NCBI GenBank assembly: GCA_050329415.1
Contig: JBHJOS010000181.1
Coordinates: 1-28,849, forward strand
Length of the DNA: 28,849 nt
Source: JANNOG01 sp050329415
GTDB lineage: Bacteria; Actinomycetota; Actinomycetes; Actinomycetales; JBBAYJ01
Reading direction: 5' to 3'
Shown here: one piece after another, positions 13,905 through 22,813 of the stretch
How positions within the stretch are numbered: position 1 is the first letter of the stretch
Layout of the letters: each line of letters starts with the position of its first letter
The notes under the pieces: model-generated
Told to the model about the DNA's origin: nothing
Database searches by the model: none
What the model saw: the letters and a program-made list of their open reading frames with translations, nothing else
Translations under genes and position numbers: made by a program

Positions 13905-16049
13905 TCATCCCAGCATGGCGCCCTCGGGGACCGGGACGACCGGGGCCGACCCCTCGTGGGTCACCGCGAGGCCCACCGGGGCGCTCGCCACGGCACCGGG
14001 CGCTGACGTGTCGATGTCCATGGCCGTGGCGCCGACCCGCAGGCCCCGCAGCCGCAGCGGCGCCCAGGAGTCGGGGACCACGGGCGCGACGTCGACGACG
14101 CCGCGCGGCACGCAGGGGTTGAGGCGCAGGAGTGACCGGACGAGCGAGATCGGGGTGGCGGCCGCCCACGCCTGGGGGGAGCACGACGCCGGGTAGGGCA
14201 CCGGGAGCGGGGTCGTCGTCCGGTCGAAGCCACAGAAGAGTTCGGGCAGGCGGCCACCGAACGCGGCGCTCGCGTCGACGAGGGCGGTGGCGATCCGCTG
14301 CGCGGCGTCCACCTGGCCGTACCGGACCAGACCGGCGACGATGAGGGCGTTGTCGTGCGGCCACACCGAGCCGTTGTGGTAGCTCACGGGGTTGTAGCGG
14401 GTCATCGACGTCGCGAGCGTGCGCACCCCCCACCCGGAGAAGAGCTCCGGCGACAGCAGGTGCCCGGCCAGGTCGTCCGCCCGGTGCGGCAGCGCGACCC
14501 CGGTCCATAGGGCGTGCCCGATGTTCGACGTCAGCGCGTCCACCTGCCGCTTGTCCGCGTCGAGGGCGAGGGCGAACCACCCGCGGTCCGGCAGCCAGAA
14601 GGCGTCGTCGACCCGCGCCTGCAGCTCCTGCGCGGCCGCCTCCCACCGGTGCCGGCCCGCCTCGTCCCCGTGGAAGGCGGCCAGGTCGGCGCGGGCCCGG
14701 TAGGCGCCGTAGACGTAGGCCTGGACCTCCAGGAGCGCGATGGGCGGCTCGGCGAGGCGGCCGACGGCGAAGCCGATGCTGTCGGCGGAGTCCTTCCAGC
14801 CCTGGTTGAACAGTCCCCGGTCGGTCTTGCGGCGGTACTCCACGAAGCCGTCCCCGTCGGCGTCACCGAAGTGCTCGACCCACTCCAGCGCGGCGTCCGC
14901 AGCCGGCAGCAGCGCCCGCACCCGCTCCGGGTCGCAGCCCCAGCGCGCGGCCTCCGCCAGGAGGATGACGAACAGCGGCGTCGCGTCGACGCTGCCGTAG
15001 TAGACGCTCCCGCCGCCGAGCGCCCGCCCGGGGTCCACCCCGCGCCGGACCTCGTGGAGGATCTTGCCCGGTTCCTCCTCGCTGCGTGGGTCCACCGCGC
15101 GCCCCTGGGCGGCGGCGAGCGCCTCGAGCGTGCCGAGGGCGAGGTTCGGGTCGAAGGGCAGCGCGAGCCAGGCGCTGAGCAGGGAGTCGCGGCCGAACAG
15201 CGTCATGAACCAGGGCGCCCCCGCTGCCACGACGTACCGGCCGCGGAACGGGTCGGTGATGTGGAGGGCGTTGAGATCGACGCTGCTCTGGCGCAACGCC
15301 TGCGTCAGCGCCCGGGAGCCGGTGTCCACGACGGGGGTGGCCGAGCGCCAGCTGGCGATCCGCCGGGCGGGGGCGGTCTCGTGCAGGGGGATGTCGAGCG
15401 GGAAGGCGGCGTCCACCACCTCGCCCTCGACGGTGGGCAGGACCTCGACCGTGGTGCCCCACTCGCCCTGGGGCGGCACGACCATCGAGAAGACGAAGCC
15501 CGTGGGCACGGTCACCCCGTCCTGCGCCCGCACGCGGACCCCGCGCTCGACCTCGGCGTGGGTGACCCAGAGGTGGATCTCGCGACCGGACAGCGTGCGG
15601 CCCACCTGGTGACCGGGCCGGTACCGGGCGTCCTTGACGTCGAAGAGGTCGGCGAAGTCCGCGTCCACGTGGAGCATGAGCCGCACGGCCGCCGGCTCCA
15701 GGCCGTGGTTGGCGACGGTGATGTCCTCCCGCAGCCCGTCGGCGACCAGCCGCCGCCGCTGGACCAGCAGCGTCGCCTCCGGGGCGCCGGCCCGAGGAGC
15801 GGCCCGGGTGACGAAGCTCGCCGCATAGGCGCCCTCGGGCAGCACCGCCAGCGGGCGCAGCGGCTCGTCGTCCGCCGTCAGCCGCCAGGTCGAGACGATG
15901 CGGGTGTCCCGGTAGAACACGCCCTGCTGGCGCTGCGGCGACATGTCGCCGAGATGGTCGCTGACGGCGAACGACGAGCCCTCGAGGAGAGTGACGCTCC
16001 CCCCTGCGGCGGCGAGGGACCCGGACACGGCGTCGAGGGTGGGTGTCAC
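13905..16049 (-). CDS. amylo-alpha-1,6-glucosidase family (glycogen debranching-type) protein
   Basis: The 714-residue protein has an N-terminal glycogen-debranching-type beta domain (LLEGSSFAVSDHLGDMSPQRQQG, FYRDTRIVSTW) and an (alpha/alpha)6 catalytic domain. Motifs in the latter are APWFMTLFGRDSLLSAW, SVYYGSVDATPLFVILL, GFVEYRRK, LFNQGWKDSADSIGF, RYNPVSYHNGSVWPHDNALI and SCSPQAWAAATPI. Family members hydrolyse alpha-1,6 branch points or related glycosides. The GTG at 16049 is chosen because the conserved part begins soon after. A GTG at 16106, seven bases after the glycosyltransferase stop, is possible and would add 19 residues. No clear ribosome site distinguishes them. Confidence 0.87.
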   Translation of the reverse strand: MTPTLDAVSGSLAAAGGSVTLLEGSSFAVSDHLGDMSPQRQQGVFYRDTRIVSTWRLTADDEPLRPLAVLPEGAYAASFVTRAAPRAGAPEATLLVQRRRLVADGLREDITVANHGLEPAAVRLMLHVDADFADLFDVKDARYRPGHQVGRTLSGREIHLWVTHAEVERGVRVRAQDGVTVPTGFVFSMVVPPQGEWGTTVEVLPTVEGEVVDAAFPLDIPLHETAPARRIASWRSATPVVDTGSRALTQALRQSSVDLNALHITDPFRGRYVVAAGAPWFMTLFGRDSLLSAWLALPFDPNLALGTLEALAAAQGRAVDPRSEEEPGKILHEVRRGVDPGRALGGGSVYYGSVDATPLFVILLAEAARWGCDPERVRALLPAADAALEWVEHFGDADGDGFVEYRRKTDRGLFNQGWKDSADSIGFAVGRLAEPPIALLEVQAYVYGAYRARADLAAFHGDEAGRHRWEAAAQELQARVDDAFWLPDRGWFALALDADKRQVDALTSNIGHALWTGVALPHRADDLAGHLLSPELFSGWGVRTLATSMTRYNPVSYHNGSVWPHDNALIVAGLVRYGQVDAAQRIATALVDASAAFGGRLPELFCGFDRTTTPLPVPYPASCSPQAWAAATPISLVRSLLRLNPCVPRGVVDVAPVVPDSWAPLRLRGLRVGATAMDIDTSAPGAVASAPVGLAVTHEGSAPVVPVPEGAMLG

Positions 16050-16113
16050 CCCACGAGTGTCGCGGACCGGGAGCTGGTTCCCGAGACGAATCGGGGAAAT
16101 CGTCACCGGTTGC

Positions 16114-17235
16114 TCATGCGCTGAGGGGTGCCCTCCGGGGCAGGGCACGGGCGCCGGAGGGCAGCGCCACCGGGCCCCCCGCGAGGAGGGCGCGGTAGGC
16201 CCGCTCGTAGCCGTCGGCCATCGTCGCGAGGTCGAAGCGCTCGCGGGCCAGCGCGCGGCAGGCGTGCGGGTCGAGGTCCTCGCACTTGTCCACCGCGGCC
16301 CGCAGCTCGTCGAGGGTGTCGACGACGAACCCGCCGACCCCGTGCTCGACGACCTCGGGCACGCTGCCGCGCCGCAGCGCAGCCACCGGCGTCCCGCACG
16401 CCATCGCCTCGGCCATGACGATCCCGAACGGCTCGTCCCACTGCAGCGGGAACAGCAGGCAGCGGGCACGGGAGAACAGCTCACGCTTGCGGGCGGCGTC
16501 CGCCTCCCCCACGTACTCCGCGTCGGCGCCCAGACGGGGCTCGATCTCGGCCCGGAAGAACGCCCGCTCCTCGGGTTCGATGAGCTTGCCCGCGAGCACG
16601 ATCCGCCGGCCGGCAGCCCGCGCGACGTCGATCGCGAGGTGGGGCCCCTTGTCCGGGGTGAACCGCCCGAGCCACAGCACGTAGTCGTCCTTGGCGGTCA
16701 CCAGCGGGTAGGAGTCGATGTCGAGGCCGTTGTGGACCCGGTCGATCCACGGCAGTCCCGGGGACTTCGCACGCTGGGCGTCGGAGATGGCGACCAGCCG
16801 GACGGTGGAGCCGAGCAGGCGGATGATCCGCCCGTAGTCGCCGGTCCCGGGCCCGTGCATGGTCACCAGCGTCGGAGTGGTGCGCCCGCGCGCCAGCAGG
16901 GCACCGGCCAGGGAGTGGTCATGGACGAGGTCGAGGTCCAGGTCGGCCAGGACGTCCGCGGCGTAGGCCGCGTGCACCACCTCGGGGAAGGCCTCGCCCA
17001 GGCGGTGCGACGGCGGCTGGGCGTAGGAGGCGTAGTGATGCTGGGCCGCGGTGCGGTGCGGTCCGGCCGCCACCAGGTGGACCTCGTGGCCCCGGCGCAC
17101 CAGCTGCTCCACGAGATCGGTGACGACGGCCTCGATGCCGCCGTACCCCGTCGGGGGCAGCTCGAACCATGGCGGTGCCACCATGCCGATCCGCAGGGCT
17201 CGCTGGACGTGTGCGTTGCGTCTTGACCGGGACAT
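16114..17235 (-). CDS. GT4-family glycosyltransferase
   Basis: The 373-residue GT-B enzyme has an N-terminal acceptor domain (RIGMVAPPWFELPPTGYGGIEAVV, with the glycine loop) and a C-terminal donor domain with LGRFTPDKGPHLAI and the E-x7-E motif in DEPFGIVMAEAMACGTPVAAL. It transfers a sugar from a nucleotide donor with retention; neither sugar nor acceptor can be told from sequence. The ATG at 17235 has AAGGGG five bases upstream. It is the first gene of a set with a debranching-type hydrolase and ManA, so a role in making or trimming an alpha-glucan, mannoside or compatible solute is likely. Confidence 0.88.
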   Translation of the reverse strand: MSRSRRNAHVQRALRIGMVAPPWFELPPTGYGGIEAVVTDLVEQLVRRGHEVHLVAAGPHRTAAQHHYASYAQPPSHRLGEAFPEVVHAAYAADVLADLDLDLVHDHSLAGALLARGRTTPTLVTMHGPGTGDYGRIIRLLGSTVRLVAISDAQRAKSPGLPWIDRVHNGLDIDSYPLVTAKDDYVLWLGRFTPDKGPHLAIDVARAAGRRIVLAGKLIEPEERAFFRAEIEPRLGADAEYVGEADAARKRELFSRARCLLFPLQWDEPFGIVMAEAMACGTPVAALRRGSVPEVVEHGVGGFVVDTLDELRAAVDKCEDLDPHACRALARERFDLATMADGYERAYRALLAGGPVALPSGARALPRRAPLSA

Positions 17236-17299
17236 CAACACCCCTTCGTCACTCCGCGTCACCTTCGCGATGCAGCAGTGGACCGCGGAATCGGACACA

Positions 17300-17315
17300 T
17301 CGCCCATTTGGGCGA
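17300..17315. promoter_or_regulatory. perfect 7-2-7 palindrome between sufU and the glycosyltransferase gene
   Basis: TCGCCCA-TT-TGGGCGA lies 65 bases upstream of the glycosyltransferase start and 109 bases beyond the sufU stop. It could be an operator for the carbohydrate operon or a hairpin ending the sufSU transcript. The rest of the 187-bp gap shows no gene. Confidence 0.4.
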
Positions 17316-17423
17316 GTCATCGGGTAACACGCCATGGACTTCCGTCCCGGTTTCGCCCTCGGCGTGTCACGCTCCGCGACGACCGGCGCGCCGAGCCGGC
17401 GGGTCCGACGACTGCCCGGTGTC

Positions 17424-17876
17424 TCACCGCCCGGAACGCAGCAGTGCCTCCCGCAGCGCCGTCCAGCCGAGCAGCGCGCACTTGACGCGCCTCGGCAGGC
17501 GGGCCACCCCGGCGAACGCCGCCTCGTCGGCCTCCGCCGCGGTGGCGTCATCGACCTCGACGGCTCCCGTGACGATGTCGCGGAACCGCTCGTAGGCGGC
17601 GTGTGCGTCGGCGACCGTCCCGCCGGTCACGCTCTCGGCCAGGACCGAGGTGGCGGCGACGCTGACGGCACAGCCGAGACTCTCGTACGACACGTCCGCC
17701 ACGACCGCGCGCTCGCCCTGGCCGGACACCCGCACCCGCATCGTCACTTCGTCCCCGCAGAGCGGGTTCACCTGGTGAACCTCGGTCGTGAAGGGCTCCC
17801 GCAACCCGCTGCGGCGGGGCCGCCGGGCGTGGTCGAGGATCACCTCCCGGTAGAGGTCCTCCAGATCCGTGGTCAC
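17424..17876 (-). CDS. sufU: Fe-S cluster assembly sulfur-transfer protein SufU
   Basis: The 150-residue protein is of the NifU/IscU-like SufU type. It has three conserved cysteines, Cys40 (NPLCGDE), Cys69 (ESLGCAVS) and Cys133 (RVKCALLGW), and Asp42 next to the first. In actinobacteria and Firmicutes SufU is a zinc protein that takes the persulfide from SufS and passes it to SufBCD. The GTG at 17876 lies seven bases after the sufS stop, so both are one operon. sufB, sufC and sufD are not adjacent here. Confidence 0.92.
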   Translation of the reverse strand: MTTDLEDLYREVILDHARRPRRSGLREPFTTEVHQVNPLCGDEVTMRVRVSGQGERAVVADVSYESLGCAVSVAATSVLAESVTGGTVADAHAAYERFRDIVTGAVEVDDATAAEADEAAFAGVARLPRRVKCALLGWTALREALLRSGR

Positions 17877-17883
17877 GACGCCC

Positions 17884-19170
17884 TCACCCGGCCCCGAAGA
17901 ACCGGCGCGCCCGGTCCACCGCGCGGACCAGGGCGTCGACGTCCTCCTCGGTCGAGTACACGTGGAAGCTGGCCCGGACGGTGGCCGGGACTCCGAGCGC
18001 GGCGTGCAGCGGCCGGGCGCAGTGGTGACCGACCCGCACCTCCACCCCGACGGAGTCGAGGACCTCGCCGACGTCGTGGGCGTGCACGCCGTCGAGGACG
18101 AAGGCCACCGTGCCGCCGCGGTCCTCGGTCGTCGTCGGCCCCACGATGCGCACCCCGGGGACGGCGGCGAGAGCCGCGAGCGCCGCCGCCGTCAGCACCT
18201 CCTCGTGCTCGGCCACCGCGACCATGCCGATCGACGACAGGTAGTCGCAGGCGGCGGCCAGGGCCACCGCCTGGCTGACCATGGGCACCCCGGCCTCGAA
18301 CCGCTGCGGGGGTGCGGCGAAGGTCGACCCGTCGAGACTCACCGTCTCGATCATCGAACCGCCGGTGAGGAACGGCGGCATGGCGGCGAGCACCTCACGC
18401 CGGCCGTACAGGACGCCGACGCCCGTCGGGCCCAGCATCTTGTGCCCGGAGAAGACGGCGAGGTCGACATCGAGCGCGGCGAGATCGACCGGCCGGTGGG
18501 GGACGGACTGGCAGGCGTCGAGGACGACCAGGGCACCGGCGTCGCGCGCCAGCCGGGAGATCTCGGCGACCGGCGGTCGGTCGCCGGTGACGTTGGACTG
18601 GTGGGTGACGGCCACGACCCGGGTCCGGGGTCCGAGCCGCAGCGACGTCGGGTCGACCCGGCCCTCGGGGGTCACGCGGAACCAACGCAGGGTCGCGCCG
18701 GTCCGGCGGCACAGCTGCTGCCACGGCAGCAGGTTGGCGTGGTGCTCGATCTCGGTGACGACGACCTCGTCGCCCGGCCGCAGGGCGAGGCCGCCCGCCC
18801 CGGGGACTTCGGCGGGGCGGCCCGCCGTGGCGTCCAGCGACGAGGCGAGCACCGAGTGGGCCACCAGGTTGAGGCCCTCGGTGGCGTTCTTCGTGAACAC
18901 CACCTCGTCGGCATGGACCCCGACGAAGCCGGCGATCGTCGCCCGGGCCGCCTCGTAGGAGTCCGTGGCCTCGGCCGCGAGGGTGTGCGCCCCTCGGTGC
19001 ACGGCCGCGTTGCGGGTCTCGACGAACTCGCGCTCGGCGTCCAGCACCTGCCGCGGTCGCTGGCTCGTGGCTGCGGAGTCGAGGTAGACCAGCCGGTGGC
19101 CGTTGACCTGCCGGGTGAGCAGCGGAAAATCACCGACGACGTCCGACCCGGGCTTGCGCGTCCCGACCAC
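17884..19170 (-). CDS. sufS: cysteine desulfurase SufS
   Basis: The 428-residue type II cysteine desulfurase has YLDSAATSQRPRQVLDA near the start, NATEGLNLVAHS, EHHANLLPWQ, the PLP lysine Lys244 (FSGHKMLGPTG) and the active-site Cys384 in GHHCARPLH. It removes sulfur from cysteine as an enzyme persulfide for Fe-S cluster building, handing it to SufU. About 12 residues (GRPAEVPGAGGL) extend a loop near residue 118-129. The GTG at 19170 has no Shine-Dalgarno sequence and follows TAGAGT by six bases, which suggests a leaderless transcript. Confidence 0.93.
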   Translation of the reverse strand: MVGTRKPGSDVVGDFPLLTRQVNGHRLVYLDSAATSQRPRQVLDAEREFVETRNAAVHRGAHTLAAEATDSYEAARATIAGFVGVHADEVVFTKNATEGLNLVAHSVLASSLDATAGRPAEVPGAGGLALRPGDEVVVTEIEHHANLLPWQQLCRRTGATLRWFRVTPEGRVDPTSLRLGPRTRVVAVTHQSNVTGDRPPVAEISRLARDAGALVVLDACQSVPHRPVDLAALDVDLAVFSGHKMLGPTGVGVLYGRREVLAAMPPFLTGGSMIETVSLDGSTFAAPPQRFEAGVPMVSQAVALAAACDYLSSIGMVAVAEHEEVLTAAALAALAAVPGVRIVGPTTTEDRGGTVAFVLDGVHAHDVGEVLDSVGVEVRVGHHCARPLHAALGVPATVRASFHVYSTEEDVDALVRAVDRARRFFGAG

Positions 19171-19176
19171 CCCTCG

Positions 19177-19182
19177 ACTCTA
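19177..19182 (-). promoter_or_regulatory. -10 element for leaderless sufS transcript
   Basis: TAGAGT on the minus strand ends six bases before the sufS GTG, identical in sequence and spacing to the element before tetR. A 7-bp inverted repeat, CGACCGC (19183-19189) with GCGGTCG (19202-19208), lies just upstream, between sufS and menC. Confidence 0.4.
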
Positions 19183-19230
19183 CGACCGCCCCGCGCGCCC
19201 CGCGGTCGGGGCCGATACCGTGGCCCCGGG

Positions 19231-20229
19231 ATGGCCGGGCCGGACGATGTCGACCTCGCGGGGGCGGTCCCCTACGTCCTGCCGCTGGTCGACCGGTTCC
19301 GCGGCACGACGGTGCGGGAAGGTGTCCTGATCCGGGGTCCGGCGGGATGGGGTGACTTCTGTCCCTTCCCCGAGTACGACGACGACGAGGCCGCCGACTG
19401 GCTCGCCGCGGCCGTCGAGGCCGCCGCCGCGGGCTGGCCGGCGCCGATCCGGGACCAGGTGCCGGTCAACGTCACCGTGCCGGCCGTGAACCCAGGCCGG
19501 GCCCGGGAGATCGTGTCGGGCTCCGGATGCACCACGGCGAAGGTCAAGGTCGCCGACCACCCGGTCTCCCAGGCCGAGGACGAGGCCCGCCTGGAGGCGG
19601 TCCGGGACGCCCTCGGCCCGGCCGGCCTGGTGCGGATCGACGCCAACGCCCGCTGGGACCTCGAGACCGCGTGCGCCCGGGTGCCACTGCTGGACCGGGC
19701 GGCGGGCGGGCTCGACTACGTCGAACAGCCGTGCGCCTCGCTCGCCGACCTCGCCGCGGTGCGCCGCCGGACCGGGGTCCGGGTGGCCGCGGACGAGTCG
19801 ATCCGCCGGGCCGGCGACCCGCTGCGGGTGGCCCTGGCCGGGGCGGCCGACGTCGCTGTGCTCAAGGCCACGCCCCTCGGTGGGGTGCGCCGCGCCGTCG
19901 CCGTCGCCGAGGCAGCGGCGCTGCCGTGCGTGGTGTCCTCGGCCCTGGAGAGCGGGGTCGGGCTGGCCGCCGAGGTCGCGCTCGCGGGTGCCCTGCCCCA
20001 GCTGGCCGGCGCGTGCGGGCTGCGCACCGGCGCCCTGCTCGCGGCGGACGTCGTGCACCCGGTCCCCGTCCCGGTCCCCGGTCACGTCGCGGTGACCGTC
20101 CGGCCACCGGAGCCCGACCCCGGGCTGCTCGACCGCGCACGCCAGCCCGACCCGGACCGGCGCCGCTGGTGGGCGGAGCGCCTCCACCGGGCCGCCGACG
20201 TGCTGCGGGCTCGCGGCCGGGGCGCCTGA
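19231..20229 (+). CDS. menC: o-succinylbenzoate synthase MenC
   Basis: The 332-residue enolase-superfamily enzyme has the catalytic lysines Lys104/Lys106 (AKVKVAD), metal ligands Asp137 (RIDANARW), Glu165 (YVEQPC) and Asp188 (AADES), and Lys212 (VLKATPLGG) on the opposite side. It dehydrates SHCHC to o-succinylbenzoate in menaquinone synthesis, the quinone to which glycolate oxidase and respiratory enzymes deliver electrons in actinobacteria. The ATG at 19231 lacks a ribosome site; a TACCGT hexamer at 19216-19221 may give a nearly leaderless transcript. No other men genes are in the window. Confidence 0.92.
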   Translation: MAGPDDVDLAGAVPYVLPLVDRFRGTTVREGVLIRGPAGWGDFCPFPEYDDDEAADWLAAAVEAAAAGWPAPIRDQVPVNVTVPAVNPGRAREIVSGSGCTTAKVKVADHPVSQAEDEARLEAVRDALGPAGLVRIDANARWDLETACARVPLLDRAAGGLDYVEQPCASLADLAAVRRRTGVRVAADESIRRAGDPLRVALAGAADVAVLKATPLGGVRRAVAVAEAAALPCVVSSALESGVGLAAEVALAGALPQLAGACGLRTGALLAADVVHPVPVPVPGHVAVTVRPPEPDPGLLDRARQPDPDRRRWWAERLHRAADVLRARGRGA

Positions 20230-20245
20230 CAGGCACGGTGGACCC

Positions 20246-21316
20246 ATGCGCATCGTTGTCGCCGGCGGGACCGGGAACCTCGGCACCGCCCTGCTGCGGG
20301 CTCTGGCGGGGACTGGGCACGAGGTCGTGGGAGTGGCCCGCCGGCCGCCGTCCCGGCCGGCCGAGCCGTACGACGGTGCCACCTGGCACGCGCTCGACCT
20401 GGCCGGGGACGACGCCGCCCCTCGCCTGGCCGAGCTGGCGGCGGGCGCCGACGCGATCGTCAACCTGGTGTGGGGCTTCCAGCCGTCGCGCCGGGTGGCC
20501 TACCTGGAGCGGGTCGGCGTCGGCGGCGTGCGCGCCGTGCTCGCCGCCGCGGCGGCGGCGGGGGTGCCGCACGTCGTCCAGCTGTCCTCGGTGGGCGCCT
20601 ACTCCCCCGGCGCGTACGGGATCCGCGTCGACGAGTCGTGGCCGACGTCCGGCGCGGTCGACTTCTCCTACGCCGTCCACAAGGCCGCGGCGGAACGGCT
20701 GCTCGACGCCGCCGAGGCCGAGCACGGCGACCGCCTGACGATCGCGCGGTTCCGGCCCGGCCTGGTGCTGCAGCGCGCCGCGGGCGGCGCCCTGCTCCGC
20801 TACGGGGCGCCGGTGTGGTTCCCGGGCGGGCTGCTCCGGCTCGCCGCCGTGCTGCCGGTGGACCGGCGGCTCCAGGTCCCCGTCGTGCACTCCGAGGACG
20901 TCGCCGACGCCCTGGTCCGGGTGATCGAGCGACGGGCGGGCGGGGCGTTCAACCTGGCGACCGAGCCGCCCGTCACCCGGGACCTGCTGGCGCGGGTGCT
21001 GGGCTCGCGGCGGGTGCACGTGCCCTCCACCGTGCTCGCCGCCGTGACGTCGGCGGCGTGGCGGACCCGGCTCCAGCCGCTGGACCCGGGCTGGATCGAG
21101 CTCGCCTTCGCCGTCCCGCTGCTCGACACCACCCGAGCCCGGACGGTGCTCGAGTGGCGGCCCCGGTGGACCGCGTGGGAGGCGGTGGCCGACGCGGTGG
21201 CCGGGATGGCCGGCGAAGAGGGCACGGCCAGCCCGGCACTGCGCCGCCGCTCCGTCCCGGCGGAGATCGCCCGGGCGGTCCGGATCGGACCGCCGAGCGA
21301 CCGCCGCCTCACGTGA
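20246..21316 (+). CDS. NAD-dependent epimerase/dehydratase (extended SDR)
   Basis: The 356-residue protein has the Rossmann motif VAGGTGNLG (residues 5-13), the catalytic set Ser114/Ser115 (QLSSVGAYSPG), Tyr142 and Lys146 (SYAVHKAAAE), and a variable C-terminal substrate domain. The family acts on nucleotide sugars or other carbonyl compounds; the substrate cannot be told. It starts 16 bases after menC and is probably co-transcribed. Its last eight bases overlap the stop of the convergent ArsR gene. Confidence 0.87.
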   Translation: MRIVVAGGTGNLGTALLRALAGTGHEVVGVARRPPSRPAEPYDGATWHALDLAGDDAAPRLAELAAGADAIVNLVWGFQPSRRVAYLERVGVGGVRAVLAAAAAAGVPHVVQLSSVGAYSPGAYGIRVDESWPTSGAVDFSYAVHKAAAERLLDAAEAEHGDRLTIARFRPGLVLQRAAGGALLRYGAPVWFPGGLLRLAAVLPVDRRLQVPVVHSEDVADALVRVIERRAGGAFNLATEPPVTRDLLARVLGSRRVHVPSTVLAAVTSAAWRTRLQPLDPGWIELAFAVPLLDTTRARTVLEWRPRWTAWEAVADAVAGMAGEEGTASPALRRRSVPAEIARAVRIGPPSDRRLT

Positions 21317-21686
21317 CGGCGCCGGGTGCCGCGCGGTGGTGCGGCACTCCACGCAGCTCGTGGTCGGCGTACTGGCAGACCTCCTCGACGAGGGCTGCGA
21401 GGTGGTCGCTGATGATCCGGTAGTGCATGTGGCGGCCCTGCCGGCGGACCGTGACCAGCCCGGCCAGCCGCAGCCGGGCCAGGTGCTGGGACACCGACGA
21501 CCGGGAGGCGGGCACCGCGGCCGTGAGAGCGGTCACGTCGTGCTCGCCCGTCGCGAGGAGGCGCAGCAGGAGCAGCCGGGTGGGATCGGCCAGGTGCCCG
21601 AGGACCTCGGCGGCCATGGCGACGACGTCGTCGACGCCAGCTGTGTCCCTTGTCACGCCCGACAATGGGTCAACGTGCGCGCTCAT
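21309..21686 (-). CDS. ArsR/SmtB-family metal-responsive repressor
   Basis: The 125-residue repressor has a winged helix-turn-helix (DVTALTAAVPASRSSVSQHLARLRLAGLV, wing RRQGRHMHYRI) and a C-terminal dimer helix SDHLAALVEEVCQYADHEL. Compared with zinc sensors such as CzrA and SmtB, the alpha-5 ligand set is partly kept: one His and the last His are present, while the expected Asp is Ser and one His is Tyr. The divergent CDF transporter starts 38 bases away, so it is the likely target. The start at 21686 is preferred because family homology follows it; a GAGGAG lies 12 bases upstream. Confidence 0.82.
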   Translation of the reverse strand: MSAHVDPLSGVTRDTAGVDDVVAMAAEVLGHLADPTRLLLLRLLATGEHDVTALTAAVPASRSSVSQHLARLRLAGLVTVRRQGRHMHYRIISDHLAALVEEVCQYADHELRGVPHHRAAPGAVT

Positions 21687-21724
21687 GGTTGCGTATTGCT
21701 CCTCACCTGGAGATCCTCTCATCC

Positions 21725-22813
21725 ATGGGCGCACCGCACGACCACCGGCACGACGACCCGCACGCGCACGACCAGGCGCACGACGGGCCCGACGACCACG
21801 CCCCCGGCCATGACCACGCGCACCCGCGGGGGTGGCGGGGCGTCGCCTCCGGGCTGTTCCGCCCGCACAGCCATGACCACACCGACACCGTGGCCGACTC
21901 GGTGAGCACCAGCGCGGCCGGTGTCCGAGCGCTCAAGCTGAGTCTGGTGATCCTCGCGACCACCGCGGCCCTGCAGCTCGTGGTCGTGGTCGTCTCGGGC
22001 TCGACGGCGCTGCTGGCCGACACCGTCCACAACTTCTCCGACGCCCTCACCGCCGTCCCGCTGTGGGTCGCGTTCGTCGTCGGCCGGCGGGCCGCGTCGC
22101 GGCGGTACACCTACGGCTACGGCCGGGCGGAGGACCTCGCCGGGCTGTTCGTCGTCGCCATGATCGCGCTGTCGGCCGGGGTCGCCGGGTACGAGTCGAT
22201 CCGGCGTCTCCTCGATCCGCAGCCGGTGGACAACGTCGGCATCGTGCTGGCGGCGGGCGTCATCGGGTTCCTCGGCAACGAGGCGGCCGCCCTCATCCGG
22301 ATCCGGACCGGCAGGCGGATCGGGTCGGCGGCCCTCGTCGCGGACGGCCTGCACGCGCGCGCCGACGGGTTCACCTCCCTGGCCGTGGTCGGCGCCGCGC
22401 TCGGCGTCATGGCGGGCTTCCCGCTGGCGGACCCGATCATCGGCCTGCTCATCACCGTCGCCATCCTCTTCGTGCTGCGCGGAGCGGCCCGCGATGTCGG
22501 TCGCCGACTGATGGACGCCGTCGACCCGGCCGTGGTCGCCACCGCGGAGTCGGCGCTGCGCGGTGTGCCCGGGGTGCGTGACGTCGAGAGGGTTCAGCTG
22601 CGGTGGACCGGCCACGTCCTGCGCGCCGAGGCCGGCGTCGTCGTCGACCCTGAGCTCACCGTGGTCGAGGCCCACGAGATCGCGACCGAGGCGCACCACC
22701 GCCTGCTGCACGACGTGCCGAGGTTGGTCGCCGCCACCGTGCACACCAGCCCGGACGGCGCCGACGGGCACGCCCACCACGCCCGCCTGGCCCATCACAG
22801 CCGCGAGGGCTGA
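21725..22813 (+). CDS. cation diffusion facilitator, zinc-type with His-rich N-terminus
   Basis: The 362-residue CDF protein opens with a His/Asp-rich cytoplasmic tail (17 His in the first 52 residues). It then has six membrane helices with the metal-site pairs His102/Asp106 (ADTVHNFSD) and His210/Asp214 (ADGLHARAD), the HD-HD set typical of zinc transporters. A C-terminal cytoplasmic domain carries further His residues, ending in AHHARLAHHSREG. It exports Zn(II), possibly Co or Cd, in exchange for protons. GGAG lies 12 bases before the ATG at 21725. The ArsR repressor is divergent. Confidence 0.9.
   Translation: MGAPHDHRHDDPHAHDQAHDGPDDHAPGHDHAHPRGWRGVASGLFRPHSHDHTDTVADSVSTSAAGVRALKLSLVILATTAALQLVVVVVSGSTALLADTVHNFSDALTAVPLWVAFVVGRRAASRRYTYGYGRAEDLAGLFVVAMIALSAGVAGYESIRRLLDPQPVDNVGIVLAAGVIGFLGNEAAALIRIRTGRRIGSAALVADGLHARADGFTSLAVVGAALGVMAGFPLADPIIGLLITVAILFVLRGAARDVGRRLMDAVDPAVVATAESALRGVPGVRDVERVQLRWTGHVLRAEAGVVVDPELTVVEAHEIATEAHHRLLHDVPRLVAATVHTSPDGADGHAHHARLAHHSREG

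Noticed and set aside
17869..19230. Long plus-strand open frame before menC
   Set aside because: It lies opposite sufS, whose motifs and codon pattern are clear; the frame is a shadow and menC begins at 19231.
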